A DNA stretch of 13,468 nucleotides from an uncultured Alphaproteobacteria bacterium (lineage in GTDB: Bacteria; Pseudomonadota; Alphaproteobacteria; Rs-D84), in contig CALCEG010000037.1 in NCBI GenBank assembly GCA_937900435.1, positions 1 through 13,468 of the forward strand, given 5' to 3'. The translations under genes and the position numbers were made by a program. Numbering within the stretch: position 1 is the first letter of the stretch; every line of letters begins with the position of its first letter. The notes below the pieces were generated by a model. The model saw nothing but the letters and a program-made list of their open reading frames with translations. It was not told the origin of the DNA and did not search any database. Shown in pieces: positions 5,952-13,248 of the stretch.

Positions 5952-7487
5952 ATGTCTTTTGTTTCGATGCCACGTCAAGATTTGTTATTGTCAATCGATT
6001 CATTGGCCCAAGAAAAACAAATTGACCGCGAAGTTGTTTTTGAATCGCTAGAAGCGGCAATCGCGAAAATCGCAAAACACAAATATGGTGAAGAATTTGA
6101 TATTTCTGCATCTATTGACCGCAAAAATGGCGCGATTTATGTTAAACGCTCGTTCACAGTGATTGATGATATTAATTCTGTCGAAGATTACAATCCAAAC
6201 ACAATGTTAACTGTTGAACAGGCGAAAAAATACGCAAAAAAACCTGTTGTCGGCGACGTTGTCGAAGATGCTTTGCCAGAACCTGAATTTGGGCGTATGG
6301 CTTTTCAAACCGCAAAACAAATGATGACTACACGCGTTCGCGATGCTGAAAAAGGTCGTCAATTCGAAGAATTTAAAGATACTATTGGCGATATTGTCAG
6401 CGCAGTTGTGAAACGCGTTGAATTCGGTAGCGTATTTGTTGATATTAACGGTAAAGCCGAAGGCTATATCAAGGGTACAGAATTAATCCCAGGCGAACGC
6501 CTGGCAGTTGGCGACCGCGTACGCGCACTGATTATGGACGTATCGCGTTCTAATACAGGGCCTCAGATTTTCTTGACCCGTACACATCCAATGTTTATGG
6601 AAAAATTGTTTACCCAAGAAGTTCCTGAAATTTACGAAGGTATTATCAAAATTAAATCCGTTGCACGCGCACCTGGTTCACACGCAAAAATCGCAGTCGA
6701 AACATCAGACCCATCAATTGATGCAGTTGGTATGACCGTTGGTATCAAAGGTACACGCATACAGCCAGTTATCAATGAATGTCATGGCGAAAAAATCGAT
6801 GTTATCTTGTATTCCGAAGACCCTGCTGTATTTATCGTAAATGCAATACAGCCGGCTAAGGTCGCTAAAATCATCGTTGACGAAGATACACACAGCGCAG
6901 CAGTTGTCGTTACCGAAGACCAATTATCATTGGCAATCGGTCGCCGCGGTCAAAATGTCCGCTTGGCTTCACAGTTGACTGGCTGGAATATCGATGTGAT
7001 GAGCGAAGCCGAAGAACAAGAACGCCGCGCCAAGGAATTCCAAGAAAAGACTGACTTGTTTATCAAGGGGCTGGACGTTGATGAAATGATTGCACGCCTG
7101 TTGATTACCGAAGGATTCCGTACAATCGAAGAAATCGCATTCGTTGACAGCAAAGAACTGGAAGAAATCGAAGGCTTTAACCCAGAATTGGCCGCAGAAT
7201 TACAAAAACGCGCAAACGACTATCTGAATAAAATCGAACAAGATTATTTGGATGGCGGACATAAACTAGGAATGTCTGATGACCTGTTGAACTTTACATT
7301 TATCAGACGTCCGATTATTATGAAACTGGGCGAAAACGGTATCAAATCGTTGCAAGATTTAGCTGATTTGTCATCAGATGAATTACTGGAAATCTTGGGC
7401 GAAGACACTGTATCAAATCGTTTGGCCGGTCGTATTGTTATGAAAGCACGCGAAATCGCGTACAATATCGGTCAAGAAGAACAATAA
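5952..7487 (+). CDS. nusA: Transcription termination/antitermination factor NusA
   Basis: NusA binds RNA polymerase and nascent RNA and controls pausing, intrinsic termination and rRNA antitermination. The 511-aa protein has all bacterial domains: polymerase-binding N-terminal domain (1-135), S1 (about 145-210, with GDIVSAVVKRVEFGSVFVDI), KH1 (about 230-300, GIKG at 264-267) and KH2 (about 305-350, GRRG at 330-333, then QNVRLASQLTGW). Two C-terminal acidic helix-hairpin-helix repeats follow (about 370-440 and 450-505), as in proteobacterial NusA. The start is 5952, with AAAGGAG 8 nt upstream. An in-frame ATG at 5865 would translate through the leader hairpin and is rejected. infB follows after 22 nt. 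rimP, normally upstream, and ylxR, often between nusA and infB, are not present. Confidence 0.97.
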   Translation: MSFVSMPRQDLLLSIDSLAQEKQIDREVVFESLEAAIAKIAKHKYGEEFDISASIDRKNGAIYVKRSFTVIDDINSVEDYNPNTMLTVEQAKKYAKKPVVGDVVEDALPEPEFGRMAFQTAKQMMTTRVRDAEKGRQFEEFKDTIGDIVSAVVKRVEFGSVFVDINGKAEGYIKGTELIPGERLAVGDRVRALIMDVSRSNTGPQIFLTRTHPMFMEKLFTQEVPEIYEGIIKIKSVARAPGSHAKIAVETSDPSIDAVGMTVGIKGTRIQPVINECHGEKIDVILYSEDPAVFIVNAIQPAKVAKIIVDEDTHSAAVVVTEDQLSLAIGRRGQNVRLASQLTGWNIDVMSEAEEQERRAKEFQEKTDLFIKGLDVDEMIARLLITEGFRTIEEIAFVDSKELEEIEGFNPELAAELQKRANDYLNKIEQDYLDGGHKLGMSDDLLNFTFIRRPIIMKLGENGIKSLQDLADLSSDELLEILGEDTVSNRLAGRIVMKAREIAYNIGQEEQ

Positions 7488-7509
7488 TTTATTACGGAGT
7501 AAGTATATA

Positions 7510-9918
7510 ATGGCAACATTAACTCTTGGAAAATCTGTAACAACTGATGCGGTTCGCAGCAAAAAAGGCGACGCGGTGTTCGTTGAACGCCGCCGCCGCG
7601 TCGTTGCGCCGAACAGCAAAGAATTACGGGACGAACCATCTGCGCCGTCTGCACCACGCAATACCGCAGATGAAAAACTGCGCGCTGTGTTGGCTGCCGC
7701 CAAGGCGCGCGAAGAAGAACGTAAAAAACGCGAAGAAGAAGAAGCTGCTGCGCGCGCTGCGCGTGCCGCAGAAATAGAACGCGAAAACCGCGAATACGAA
7801 CAAGTTCGCGAACAGTTGGCAGCGCGTGAAAACGCAACAGAAAAGACAAATGTTGCCGAAGAAACAACCGCTGCACCCGCACAAAAACAGCAAACACAAT
7901 CGCGCAAAACATTTACAAATAACGCTGGCGCTGGCACAGCACGCAAAAATCGTTCTGATGATGACGAAGATGGACGTGCAAATCGTTTTTCTGGCGCAAA
8001 AAAAGATTTTAAAAAGTCTGGGAAAATTCACTTGCGCGATATCGTTATGGGCAACGATGACGACGATGATGAAATCGGTATTCGTGGTGCAAATCGCCGC
8101 CGTTCCGAGGCGTCCTTGAAACGCTTTCGCGAAAAAGCGCGCGCTGTGTTTTCTGCACCGCAAAAGGTTGAACGTGTTGTGTCTTTGGGTGATGCGATAA
8201 CTGTAAAAGATTTGGCCGCCGCAATGGCAGAAAAATCGGGCAATGTTATCAAGAAACTGATGGAAATGGGAATGATGGTTTCTGTTAATCAGTCTATTGA
8301 TGCAGATACCGCAGAATTGATTGCGTCTGAATTTGGTGCAACTGTTAAACGAGTCGAAGTAAAACCGTATGCAGAAATACTGGAACGCGAACCAAATCCA
8401 GAAAATTTGACACCACGCGCACCAGTTGTGACAGTGGTGGGACACGTTGATCATGGTAAAACATCGTTGTTGGCCGCATCCCGAAATGCAAACGTTGCCG
8501 CAGGCGAAGCCGGTGGAATTACACAACACGTTTCTTCGTACGAAGTTAAAACACAATCTGGCGCAATGATTACTTTCTTGGACACACCAGGACACGAAAC
8601 GTTTACTGCAATGCGTGCGCGTGGCGCACAGATGGCGGATATTGTTGTGTTGGTTGTTGCAGCAAATGATTCTATTATGCCGCAAACAATCGAAGCAATT
8701 AACCATATTCGCGCAGCAAAAGTTCCATTCATTGTCGCTATTAATAAAATCGACTTGCCAGAAGCAAATCCGATGCGCGTTAAAACAGACTTGCTGCAGC
8801 AAGAAGTCCAAGTCGAAGAAATGGGTGGTGATGTTCAATGTGTTGAAATTTCTGCAACCAAGAAAATTGGTCTGGACAAACTGGAAGAAGCAATTTTATT
8901 ACAAGCAGAAATGATGGAATTAAAAGCCGATGCAGATATGCCAGCTGTCGCATACGTTGTTGAAGCCAAACAAGAAAAAGGATTGGGGCCCGTTGCAACA
9001 ATCTTGATGCGTCAAGGCACATTAAAAATTGGCGACGTCTTTGTTGTGGGCGAAACTTTTGGACGTGTGCGTGGTTTGATAAGCTCTAGTGGGGAACGTG
9101 TAAAATCCGTTCGTCCAGGACAACCTGCAATGGTTCTGGGGCTGGATTCTGTGCCAAGTGCCGGTGATGATTTGCACGTTATGGAAACAGAAGCACAAAC
9201 ACGCGAAGTGGCCGCATATCGCATACAAAAAACAAAAGATAAAGCAAACGCTGTTAAACGTTCGTCATTAGAAGAACTGTTTGCAAAACGCGACGATAAT
9301 AAAAAATTAATTTTGCCACTGGTATTGCGCGCAGACGTACAAGGCTCGGTAGAAGCGATTTCCGATATGGTCAAAGAAATAAATACTGATAAAGTTGGTG
9401 TTGAAATCTTGTCTTCTGGGGTCGGACAAATAACCGAAGGCGATATACGTTTGGCAACCGCATCTGGGGCTGTTATTATTGCATTCAACGTTCGTGCAGA
9501 TTCCAGTGTTCGTGATATGGCGCGTAACAACGGGGTTGATATTCGCTATCACAGTGTTGTTTATCGCATCACAGATGAAATCAAAGAAATCTTGTCGGGC
9601 AAACTGGCACCTGAAAAACGCGAAACGTTTATTGGATATGCGGACGTTATTGCACTGTTCACAGTCGGCAAAGGCGTTCGTGTTGCAGGATGCCGCCTGA
9701 CCGAAGGAACAATCAAGAAAGATGCTTTTGTTCGTTTGTTGCGCAACAATGTTGTTATCTATGATGGCAAAATTGGTCAACTGCGCCGCGAAAAGAACGA
9801 AGTCAAAGAAGTATCTGGTGGCGTTGAATTCGGTATGTCTTTTGATAAATATAATGACTTAAAAGAAGGCGACCGCGTTGAATGTTATGAAGTCGAAGAA
9901 GTTCGCGCACAAATATAA
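7510..9918 (+). CDS. infB: Translation initiation factor IF-2
   Basis: IF-2 is the GTPase that brings fMet-tRNA to the 30S subunit and promotes 70S assembly. The 802-aa protein begins with a low-complexity charged stretch (about 50-200): an Ala/Glu/Arg-rich probable helix at 52-105, then an acidic patch with DDDDDE near 183-188. The IF2 N-terminal helical domain is at about 222-275. The GTPase domain follows, with G1 GHVDHGKT (311-318), GGIT (335-338), G3 DTPGH (358-362) and G4 NKID (412-415). The remaining domains carry the usual GLGPVATILMRQGTLKIGD and the fMet-tRNA-binding C-terminus. GGAG at 7496-7499, 10 nt before the ATG, supports the start. It is the second gene of the nusA operon and ends at a bidirectional terminator. 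Confidence 0.98.
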   Translation: MATLTLGKSVTTDAVRSKKGDAVFVERRRRVVAPNSKELRDEPSAPSAPRNTADEKLRAVLAAAKAREEERKKREEEEAAARAARAAEIERENREYEQVREQLAARENATEKTNVAEETTAAPAQKQQTQSRKTFTNNAGAGTARKNRSDDDEDGRANRFSGAKKDFKKSGKIHLRDIVMGNDDDDDEIGIRGANRRRSEASLKRFREKARAVFSAPQKVERVVSLGDAITVKDLAAAMAEKSGNVIKKLMEMGMMVSVNQSIDADTAELIASEFGATVKRVEVKPYAEILEREPNPENLTPRAPVVTVVGHVDHGKTSLLAASRNANVAAGEAGGITQHVSSYEVKTQSGAMITFLDTPGHETFTAMRARGAQMADIVVLVVAANDSIMPQTIEAINHIRAAKVPFIVAINKIDLPEANPMRVKTDLLQQEVQVEEMGGDVQCVEISATKKIGLDKLEEAILLQAEMMELKADADMPAVAYVVEAKQEKGLGPVATILMRQGTLKIGDVFVVGETFGRVRGLISSSGERVKSVRPGQPAMVLGLDSVPSAGDDLHVMETEAQTREVAAYRIQKTKDKANAVKRSSLEELFAKRDDNKKLILPLVLRADVQGSVEAISDMVKEINTDKVGVEILSSGVGQITEGDIRLATASGAVIIAFNVRADSSVRDMARNNGVDIRYHSVVYRITDEIKEILSGKLAPEKRETFIGYADVIALFTVGKGVRVAGCRLTEGTIKKDAFVRLLRNNVVIYDGKIGQLRREKNEVKEVSGGVEFGMSFDKYNDLKEGDRVECYEVEEVRAQI

Positions 9919-9937
9919 GTGCATAACAAAAAAAAAT

Positions 9938-9967
9938 AAAAAACGCTGAAATTAATCAGCGTTTTTT
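9938..9967. terminator. Bidirectional terminator between infB and yidC
   Basis: AAAAAACGCTGA (9938-9949) pairs with TCAGCGTTTTTT (9956-9967) around a 6-nt loop. The T-run after the GC core serves infB on the plus strand, and the mirrored A-run serves yidC on the minus strand. Both convergent stop codons are within 20 bases of it. Confidence 0.92.
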
Positions 9968-9981
9968 ATTGTCCGTTTAAA

Positions 9982-11544
9982 TTATTTACTCTGCTTTTTT
10001 ATCAACTGCATTTGAATAATTCCAAATACATTCGATATTGTCCAATACAGTACCAATCCTGCAGGCATCCACGCAAACATTATTGTGAACAGTAATGGCA
10101 TCCAATTCATCATCTTTTGTGTCTGTGCAACGATATCGTTCGCAGATGCTTTTTTGTTCGCGGACTGCAGATATTGCTGTAACCACATTGTCAGCCCCAT
10201 CAATATCGGCAAAATAAAGTATGGGTCCATTGCAGACAAATCAGAAATCCACAAGAAATGTGCATTGCGCATTTGTACAGAAACCAGCAGCGCCTTATAC
10301 AACGCAAAGAATATTGGAATCTGAATCAACATTGGCAGACAACCAGACATTGGCGATGTTTTGTGCGTTTGGTACAACTTCATCATTTCCATTTGCAGAC
10401 GCATCTTGTCATTTGCGTACAATTTTTGAATACGCTGCATTTCTGGTTGCATTTTTTGCATCGCAGCCATCGATGCATAAGACTTGCGCGTCAGTGGCCA
10501 CATCATCAGACGCAATAAAATTGTCATAATTATAATCGCAACGCCATAATTCATAACAACGTGATTGATTCCATTTAATACCCACAACATCGGACGCGCC
10601 AAGAACCAAAACCAACCATAATTAATCGTTTCTGCAATCCCTGCGATTTTTGAATCAATAGAATTTAATATCGTCTGGTCGCGTGGGCCAGCAAAAATAG
10701 TCGTAGTAAATGTTTTTGATTCGCCGGCGTGAATCGGCTTCGCAGCAGCAGCTGTATCAGTTGTATACTTATCGCCAGATTTCTTTACGCGGATTGTTTG
10801 ATCCGGCGCGTCCATCGATGCGACTGTTTCCCAGTATTGGTCAGCAAATCCTGTAAAACCTGTTTGCGTTGAATACGCGTATGATTTTTTATCCAGTTGC
10901 GCCCAAGTCAAATCTTCGACATCTGAATTGACATACGAAATTGCACCCGTTGAAACCCCAGACGCAGATTTCATATCATTATTTTTTACAATGCGAACAT
11001 ACGGCGCAACCGCAATATCTTTGCCAGAATTGTTTTGCACAGTATCTGTAATTGTAATTAAATAACCATCTGTTTTAATATCGCGTACGAACTTTACTTT
11101 ATCTGAATTATTCCACACATACGAACCATCATCTTGTTGCGTCCATACCGTTTTTGCAACTGGCGCTGTTGTTCCAGTAGTCAACAACCCTGCTTCGATA
11201 AAATTGTCATCTGTCCCCAACAAAACAACAGGTTCTGTCGTGTCTGTAGATTTTGCAAAATCAGTCAGTTTTACATCAGATACACGCAACCCTTGGACAT
11301 TCGCGTTGATTTTATCAGACTGAATGTTTATCACAGGTACGCTTGAAATATCTTCGACAATTTGTGCATCTGTGGTTTCTTGTACGGGCGCTTTTGGATT
11401 CATAATCGCACCAATCGCCCACCACGCAACAATAAATATGAACAACCACCAGAAAAATCCCGACAACGGCGACTTCTTTTGTGTTGCGTTTTTATTAGCA
11501 TTCCACATATTAAACCCAGAATTTTTATCCATATATTGAACCAT
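9982..11544 (-). CDS. yidC: Membrane protein insertase YidC
   Basis: YidC inserts and folds inner-membrane proteins, alone or with SecYEG. The 520-aa protein has the Gram-negative form. There is a signal-anchor helix at about 29-48 (GFFWWLFIFIVAWWAIGAIM), a periplasmic beta-sandwich domain at about 60-300, and then the conserved five-helix core. In the core, Arg345 in ILLRLMMWPLT is the groove arginine. It is followed by the cytoplasmic hairpin KMQPEMQRIQKLYANDK, the SGCLPMLIQIPIFFALY segment, LSAMDPYFILPILMG and MPAGLVLYWTISN. The tail is short and Lys-rich. The ATG follows the lspA stop by 2 nt, so translation is coupled, with AAAGGA inside the end of lspA about 12 nt upstream. A second ATG 4 codons later is also possible. 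In most Alphaproteobacteria yidC sits with rnpA and yidD; here it is paired with lspA. Confidence 0.97.
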   Translation of the reverse strand: MVQYMDKNSGFNMWNANKNATQKKSPLSGFFWWLFIFIVAWWAIGAIMNPKAPVQETTDAQIVEDISSVPVINIQSDKINANVQGLRVSDVKLTDFAKSTDTTEPVVLLGTDDNFIEAGLLTTGTTAPVAKTVWTQQDDGSYVWNNSDKVKFVRDIKTDGYLITITDTVQNNSGKDIAVAPYVRIVKNNDMKSASGVSTGAISYVNSDVEDLTWAQLDKKSYAYSTQTGFTGFADQYWETVASMDAPDQTIRVKKSGDKYTTDTAAAAKPIHAGESKTFTTTIFAGPRDQTILNSIDSKIAGIAETINYGWFWFLARPMLWVLNGINHVVMNYGVAIIIMTILLRLMMWPLTRKSYASMAAMQKMQPEMQRIQKLYANDKMRLQMEMMKLYQTHKTSPMSGCLPMLIQIPIFFALYKALLVSVQMRNAHFLWISDLSAMDPYFILPILMGLTMWLQQYLQSANKKASANDIVAQTQKMMNWMPLLFTIMFAWMPAGLVLYWTISNVFGIIQMQLIKKQSK

Positions 11545-11546
11545 CT

Positions 11547-12083
11547 TTATTTACCATCCTTTATTGATTTTAAACATTTTTGTCTTGCCAGATACATATT
11601 TAATAAGTACAACCCGACACCGACAACTATACATACGTCTGCGACATTGAATGCAGGCCAATGCCAGCCGCCAACGTGAAAATCCAAGAAATCAATTACC
11701 GCGCCAAATCTAATTCTGTCGACCAGATTCCCCAATGCACCACCACAAACCAGTGCTAGTGGTACAATTTCGTATTTCTTGGCACGCGCAAACAGATAGT
11801 ACAAAATTCCACCAATAACAAAAGATATTGCAACAATCATAACCAGTGGCGCGCTTTCGCCCAAGGCGCGAAACATTGAAAAAGATGTACCAGGATTCCA
11901 AGTGAATACAATATTAAAGAAATCAAACACATTCGTCATCATATACGGAAACGGTACAACATCCCACGCAGAACCAGATAACGGTACGCCACCAGTGATA
12001 AGATACAACAAAAATCCCTTGGATATTTGGTCCAAAAACAAGGTGGACACAATGATAGAAATAATAATTAAGTATTTTTTCAT
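11547..12083 (-). CDS. lspA: Lipoprotein signal peptidase (signal peptidase II)
   Basis: This inner-membrane aspartyl protease cleaves signal peptides of diacylated prolipoproteins ahead of the lipid-modified Cys. The 178-aa protein has four predicted membrane segments (about 4-27, 78-98, 105-122 and 148-165). Family motifs are LDQISK (17-22), FTWNPGTSFSMF (60-71, usually N-x-G-x-A/S-F) and GNLVDRIRFGAVIDFLDFH (118-136). The catalytic pair is Asp131 (VIDF) and Asp149 (FNVAD). The first periplasmic loop (about 30-55) looks a little longer than in the E. coli enzyme. AGGA at 12091-12094, 7 nt before the ATG, supports the start. It is the first gene of lspA-yidC, with its own promoter. Confidence 0.96.
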   Translation of the reverse strand: MKKYLIIISIIVSTLFLDQISKGFLLYLITGGVPLSGSAWDVVPFPYMMTNVFDFFNIVFTWNPGTSFSMFRALGESAPLVMIVAISFVIGGILYYLFARAKKYEIVPLALVCGGALGNLVDRIRFGAVIDFLDFHVGGWHWPAFNVADVCIVVGVGLYLLNMYLARQKCLKSIKDGK

Positions 12084-12111
12084 TTTTCAATCCTGTGATA
12101 TACGGTTCTTA

Positions 12112-12140
12112 AATATAACAATATAACGCAATAAAATCAA
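12112..12140 (-). promoter_or_regulatory. Promoter of lspA-yidC (TTGATT-N17-TATATT)
   Basis: On the minus strand TTGATT (12140-12135) and TATATT (12117-12112) are 17 bp apart, predicting a start near 12105 and a leader of about 21 nt. A terminator just upstream at 12167-12191 separates this unit from the preceding gene. Confidence 0.6.
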
Positions 12141-12166
12141 ACAAAATGTCCTGGGCTTGGGCCCGC

Positions 12167-12191
12167 AAAAAAATGCCCTAACAAAGGGCAT
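12167..12191 (-). terminator. Intrinsic terminator after the 164-aa gene
   Basis: On the minus strand ATGCCCT, loop TTGTT and AGGGCAT form a 7-bp stem followed by about seven T (A-run 12167-12173 on the plus strand). It starts 3 bases after the stop codon of the 164-aa gene. Confidence 0.88.
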
Positions 12192-12194
12192 ACG

Positions 12195-12689
12195 TTATCT
12201 GATTTTTTGGTTATTGTATCCAGCAATCTTTAAAACCAGATTATTTGGACGTTTGACGCTGGCAAGAATATTGCTGATTTGCAACAAAGTTTTGTTACGA
12301 ACTTTGGTCAAATAGTTTTTTATATTCATTTGTTCAATGACTTGATTTGGACACGTTGCGTAATCCTGCAACGAAACATACGGATTTGAAAGATATATTT
12401 TATCCATTGTGATTTTTTCATTTTTTTCGGCACGCACATGTACATTCATCCAGTTTTTAAACAAAAAAATCCCCATGGATTGTTCAGACAATCTGTTTGA
12501 AGCTTCCCAGAAAATTTTATCAATCTTATATCTGGTTGTAAAATTCTTGAGTACAGTAAAAAAACAAACTGCGTAATTATAAACTTTGCCATCTGATGGA
12601 ACATCGCCCATTTTTAATAAATTTTCTTGCAGCTCACTCAGTCCGTCTAGGAACAGTGCTGTATTGGCTGCTTCTTGAAAAAGTTTCAT
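12195..12689 (-). CDS. Uncharacterised 164-aa protein
   Basis: I do not recognise this protein. It begins MKLFQEAANTALFLDGLSEL and is a soluble, basic, mostly helical-looking chain without a signal peptide or membrane segment. It contains FWEASNRLSEQSMGIFLF around 60-77 and ends with a Lys/Asn/Arg-rich tail. AAGGA at 12696-12700, 6 nt before the ATG, and an immediate terminator at its end support it as a real gene. It occupies the place after rpmH where rnpA is normally found, but it lacks the RnpA signature (an R-N-R-x-K-R-type motif and F-x-R-F start) and is longer than RnpA, so I do not call it RNase P protein. It is probably co-transcribed with rpmH by read-through of the hairpin at 12717-12739. 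Confidence 0.75.
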   Translation of the reverse strand: MKLFQEAANTALFLDGLSELQENLLKMGDVPSDGKVYNYAVCFFTVLKNFTTRYKIDKIFWEASNRLSEQSMGIFLFKNWMNVHVRAEKNEKITMDKIYLSNPYVSLQDYATCPNQVIEQMNIKNYLTKVRNKTLLQISNILASVKRPNNLVLKIAGYNNQKIR

Positions 12690-12716
12690 TTTTTGTCCTT
12701 GATTATATCTTATGAT

Positions 12717-12739
12717 AATAGTCGCCGTTGGCGACTATT
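12717..12739 (-). terminator. Perfect hairpin after rpmH, weak terminator or processing site
   Basis: AATAGTCGCC (12717-12726) and GGCGACTATT (12730-12739) form a perfect 10-bp stem with a 3-nt loop, starting 4 bases after the rpmH stop. On the minus strand it is followed by ATCATAAG and has no U-run. It may cause partial termination or set the rpmH mRNA 3' end by processing, which would make rpmH more abundant than the next gene. Confidence 0.6.
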
Positions 12740-12742
12740 GAT

Positions 12743-12895
12743 TTAATTAACAGCAGATACTGCAATTCTTTTACGCCCAACTGCGCGGCGACGATTTAAT
12801 ACTTCGCGTCCACCCTTGGTTTCCATTCTGGCACGAAATCCATGTGTACGAACACGACGTGTTTTCGATGGTTGATATGTACGTTTTGTTGACAT
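12743..12895 (-). CDS. rpmH: 50S ribosomal protein L34
   Basis: This is a small, very basic protein of the large ribosomal subunit. The 50-residue product reads MSTKRTYQPSKTRRVRTHG, then FRARMETKGGREVLNRRRA, then VGRKR, which is the L34 signature along its whole length (usual form KRTYQPS...HGFR-RM-T--GR-VL--RR-KGR). It carries a slightly longer ending (IAVSAVN) than the usual 44-46 residues. A clear Shine-Dalgarno is lacking right before the ATG: CAAGGG lies about 11 nt upstream. It should be driven by the TTGCGT promoter at 12985-13013 and perhaps by read-through from the small ORF upstream. rnpA, the almost universal downstream partner, is missing. Confidence 0.96.
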   Translation of the reverse strand: MSTKRTYQPSKTRRVRTHGFRARMETKGGREVLNRRRAVGRKRIAVSAVN

Positions 12896-12984
12896 GACTT
12901 AAACCCTTGTTTTTTTGTGTACTTTGTTCCTTGGACTGTTTTTTAGCATCATAAACAATTCAAGATTAATTCGTTTGCGCGTAT

Positions 12985-13013
12985 ATTTAACCATACGTTT
13001 TACAAAAACGCAA
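12985..13013 (-). promoter_or_regulatory. Putative rpmH promoter (TTGCGT-N17-TTAAAT)
   Basis: On the minus strand TTGCGT (13013-13008) and TTAAAT (12990-12985) are 17 bp apart, predicting a start near 12978 and a leader of about 83 nt. It lies 5 bases after the stop codon of the 31-aa small ORF. The first 10 bases of this promoter, TTGCGTTTTT, are identical to those of the nusA promoter. Confidence 0.5.
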
Positions 13014-13018
13014 CCTTT

Positions 13019-13114
13019 TTATTTAGATTTTATCAATCCAATTTTTTGCAGCCCTTCTATAAGAAGATAATAAGTGAACAGAGCAACAAAAAGTTTGTAA
13101 AACGGCAAAAACAT
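13019..13114 (-). CDS. 31-aa hydrophobic small protein (candidate small membrane protein)
   Basis: This short ORF encodes MFLPFYKLFVALFTYYLLI followed by EGLQKIGLIKSK. The first 20 residues are strongly hydrophobic and aromatic and could form one membrane helix; the end is basic, as expected for a cytoplasmic tail. Three things support expression. AAAGGA at 13120-13125 is 5 nt before the ATG. A promoter with a perfect TTGACA -35 lies just upstream. The ORF also fills the space exactly between that promoter and the rpmH promoter. I know no family for it. It could be a small stress or regulatory membrane peptide, a type I toxin-like peptide, or a leader-type peptide. Composition alone cannot tell these apart, and chance remains possible for an ORF this short. 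Confidence 0.55.
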   Translation of the reverse strand: MFLPFYKLFVALFTYYLLIEGLQKIGLIKSK

Positions 13115-13138
13115 TTTTATCCTTTTATTCTCGTTTTT

Positions 13139-13166
13139 ATAATATCACTTATTTGTATTTTGTCAA
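13139..13166 (-). promoter_or_regulatory. Strong sigma-70-like promoter of the 31-aa ORF (TTGACA-N16-TATTAT)
   Basis: The minus strand reads TTGACA (13166-13161), 16 bp, then TATTAT (13144-13139). TATAAA with a 19-bp spacer is an alternative. Transcription would start near 13132, about 18 nt before the ATG of the small ORF. It is the only perfect TTGACA promoter I see in the window and is divergent from the gyrA promoter. Confidence 0.6.
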
Positions 13167-13188
13167 TAAAAAATTTAACCTTTATTTC

Positions 13189-13218
13189 TTGACCAAAAGC
13201 CTATAAATCTGCTATGTT
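13189..13218 (+). promoter_or_regulatory. gyrA promoter (TTGACC-N18-TATGTT)
   Basis: TTGACC (13189-13194) and TATGTT (13213-13218) are 18 bp apart, predicting a start near 13225 and a leader of about 24 nt. The -35 boxes of this and the divergent small-ORF promoter are only 22 bp apart, so they could share a regulator or respond together to supercoiling. Confidence 0.6.
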
Positions 13219-13221
13219 TTG

Positions 13222-13236
13222 TATGTTATAAACATA
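13222..13236. repeat. Short inverted repeat at the gyrA transcript start
   Basis: TATGTT (13222-13227), ATA, and AACATA (13231-13236) form a 6-bp palindrome covering the predicted start site and abutting the Shine-Dalgarno. It could be an operator half-site pair or a weak hairpin. The evidence is only the symmetry. Confidence 0.3.
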
Positions 13237-13248
13237 GGAAAGGTAAGT

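Noticed and set aside
7624..8838. Long minus-strand open frame of 404 codons opposite infB
   Set aside because: Its Cys/Phe/His-rich composition is an antisense shadow of infB codon bias, which has clear IF-2 motifs on the plus strand.
12195..12689. Reading the 164-aa protein as RNase P protein RnpA from its position
   Set aside because: The conserved Arg-rich RnpA motif and overall pattern are absent, and the length is greater than usual for RnpA.
12702..12707. TATAAT on the minus strand before the 164-aa gene
   Set aside because: A start 6-8 nt downstream would remove that gene's own Shine-Dalgarno, and no -35 is visible (CAACGG at 17 bp).
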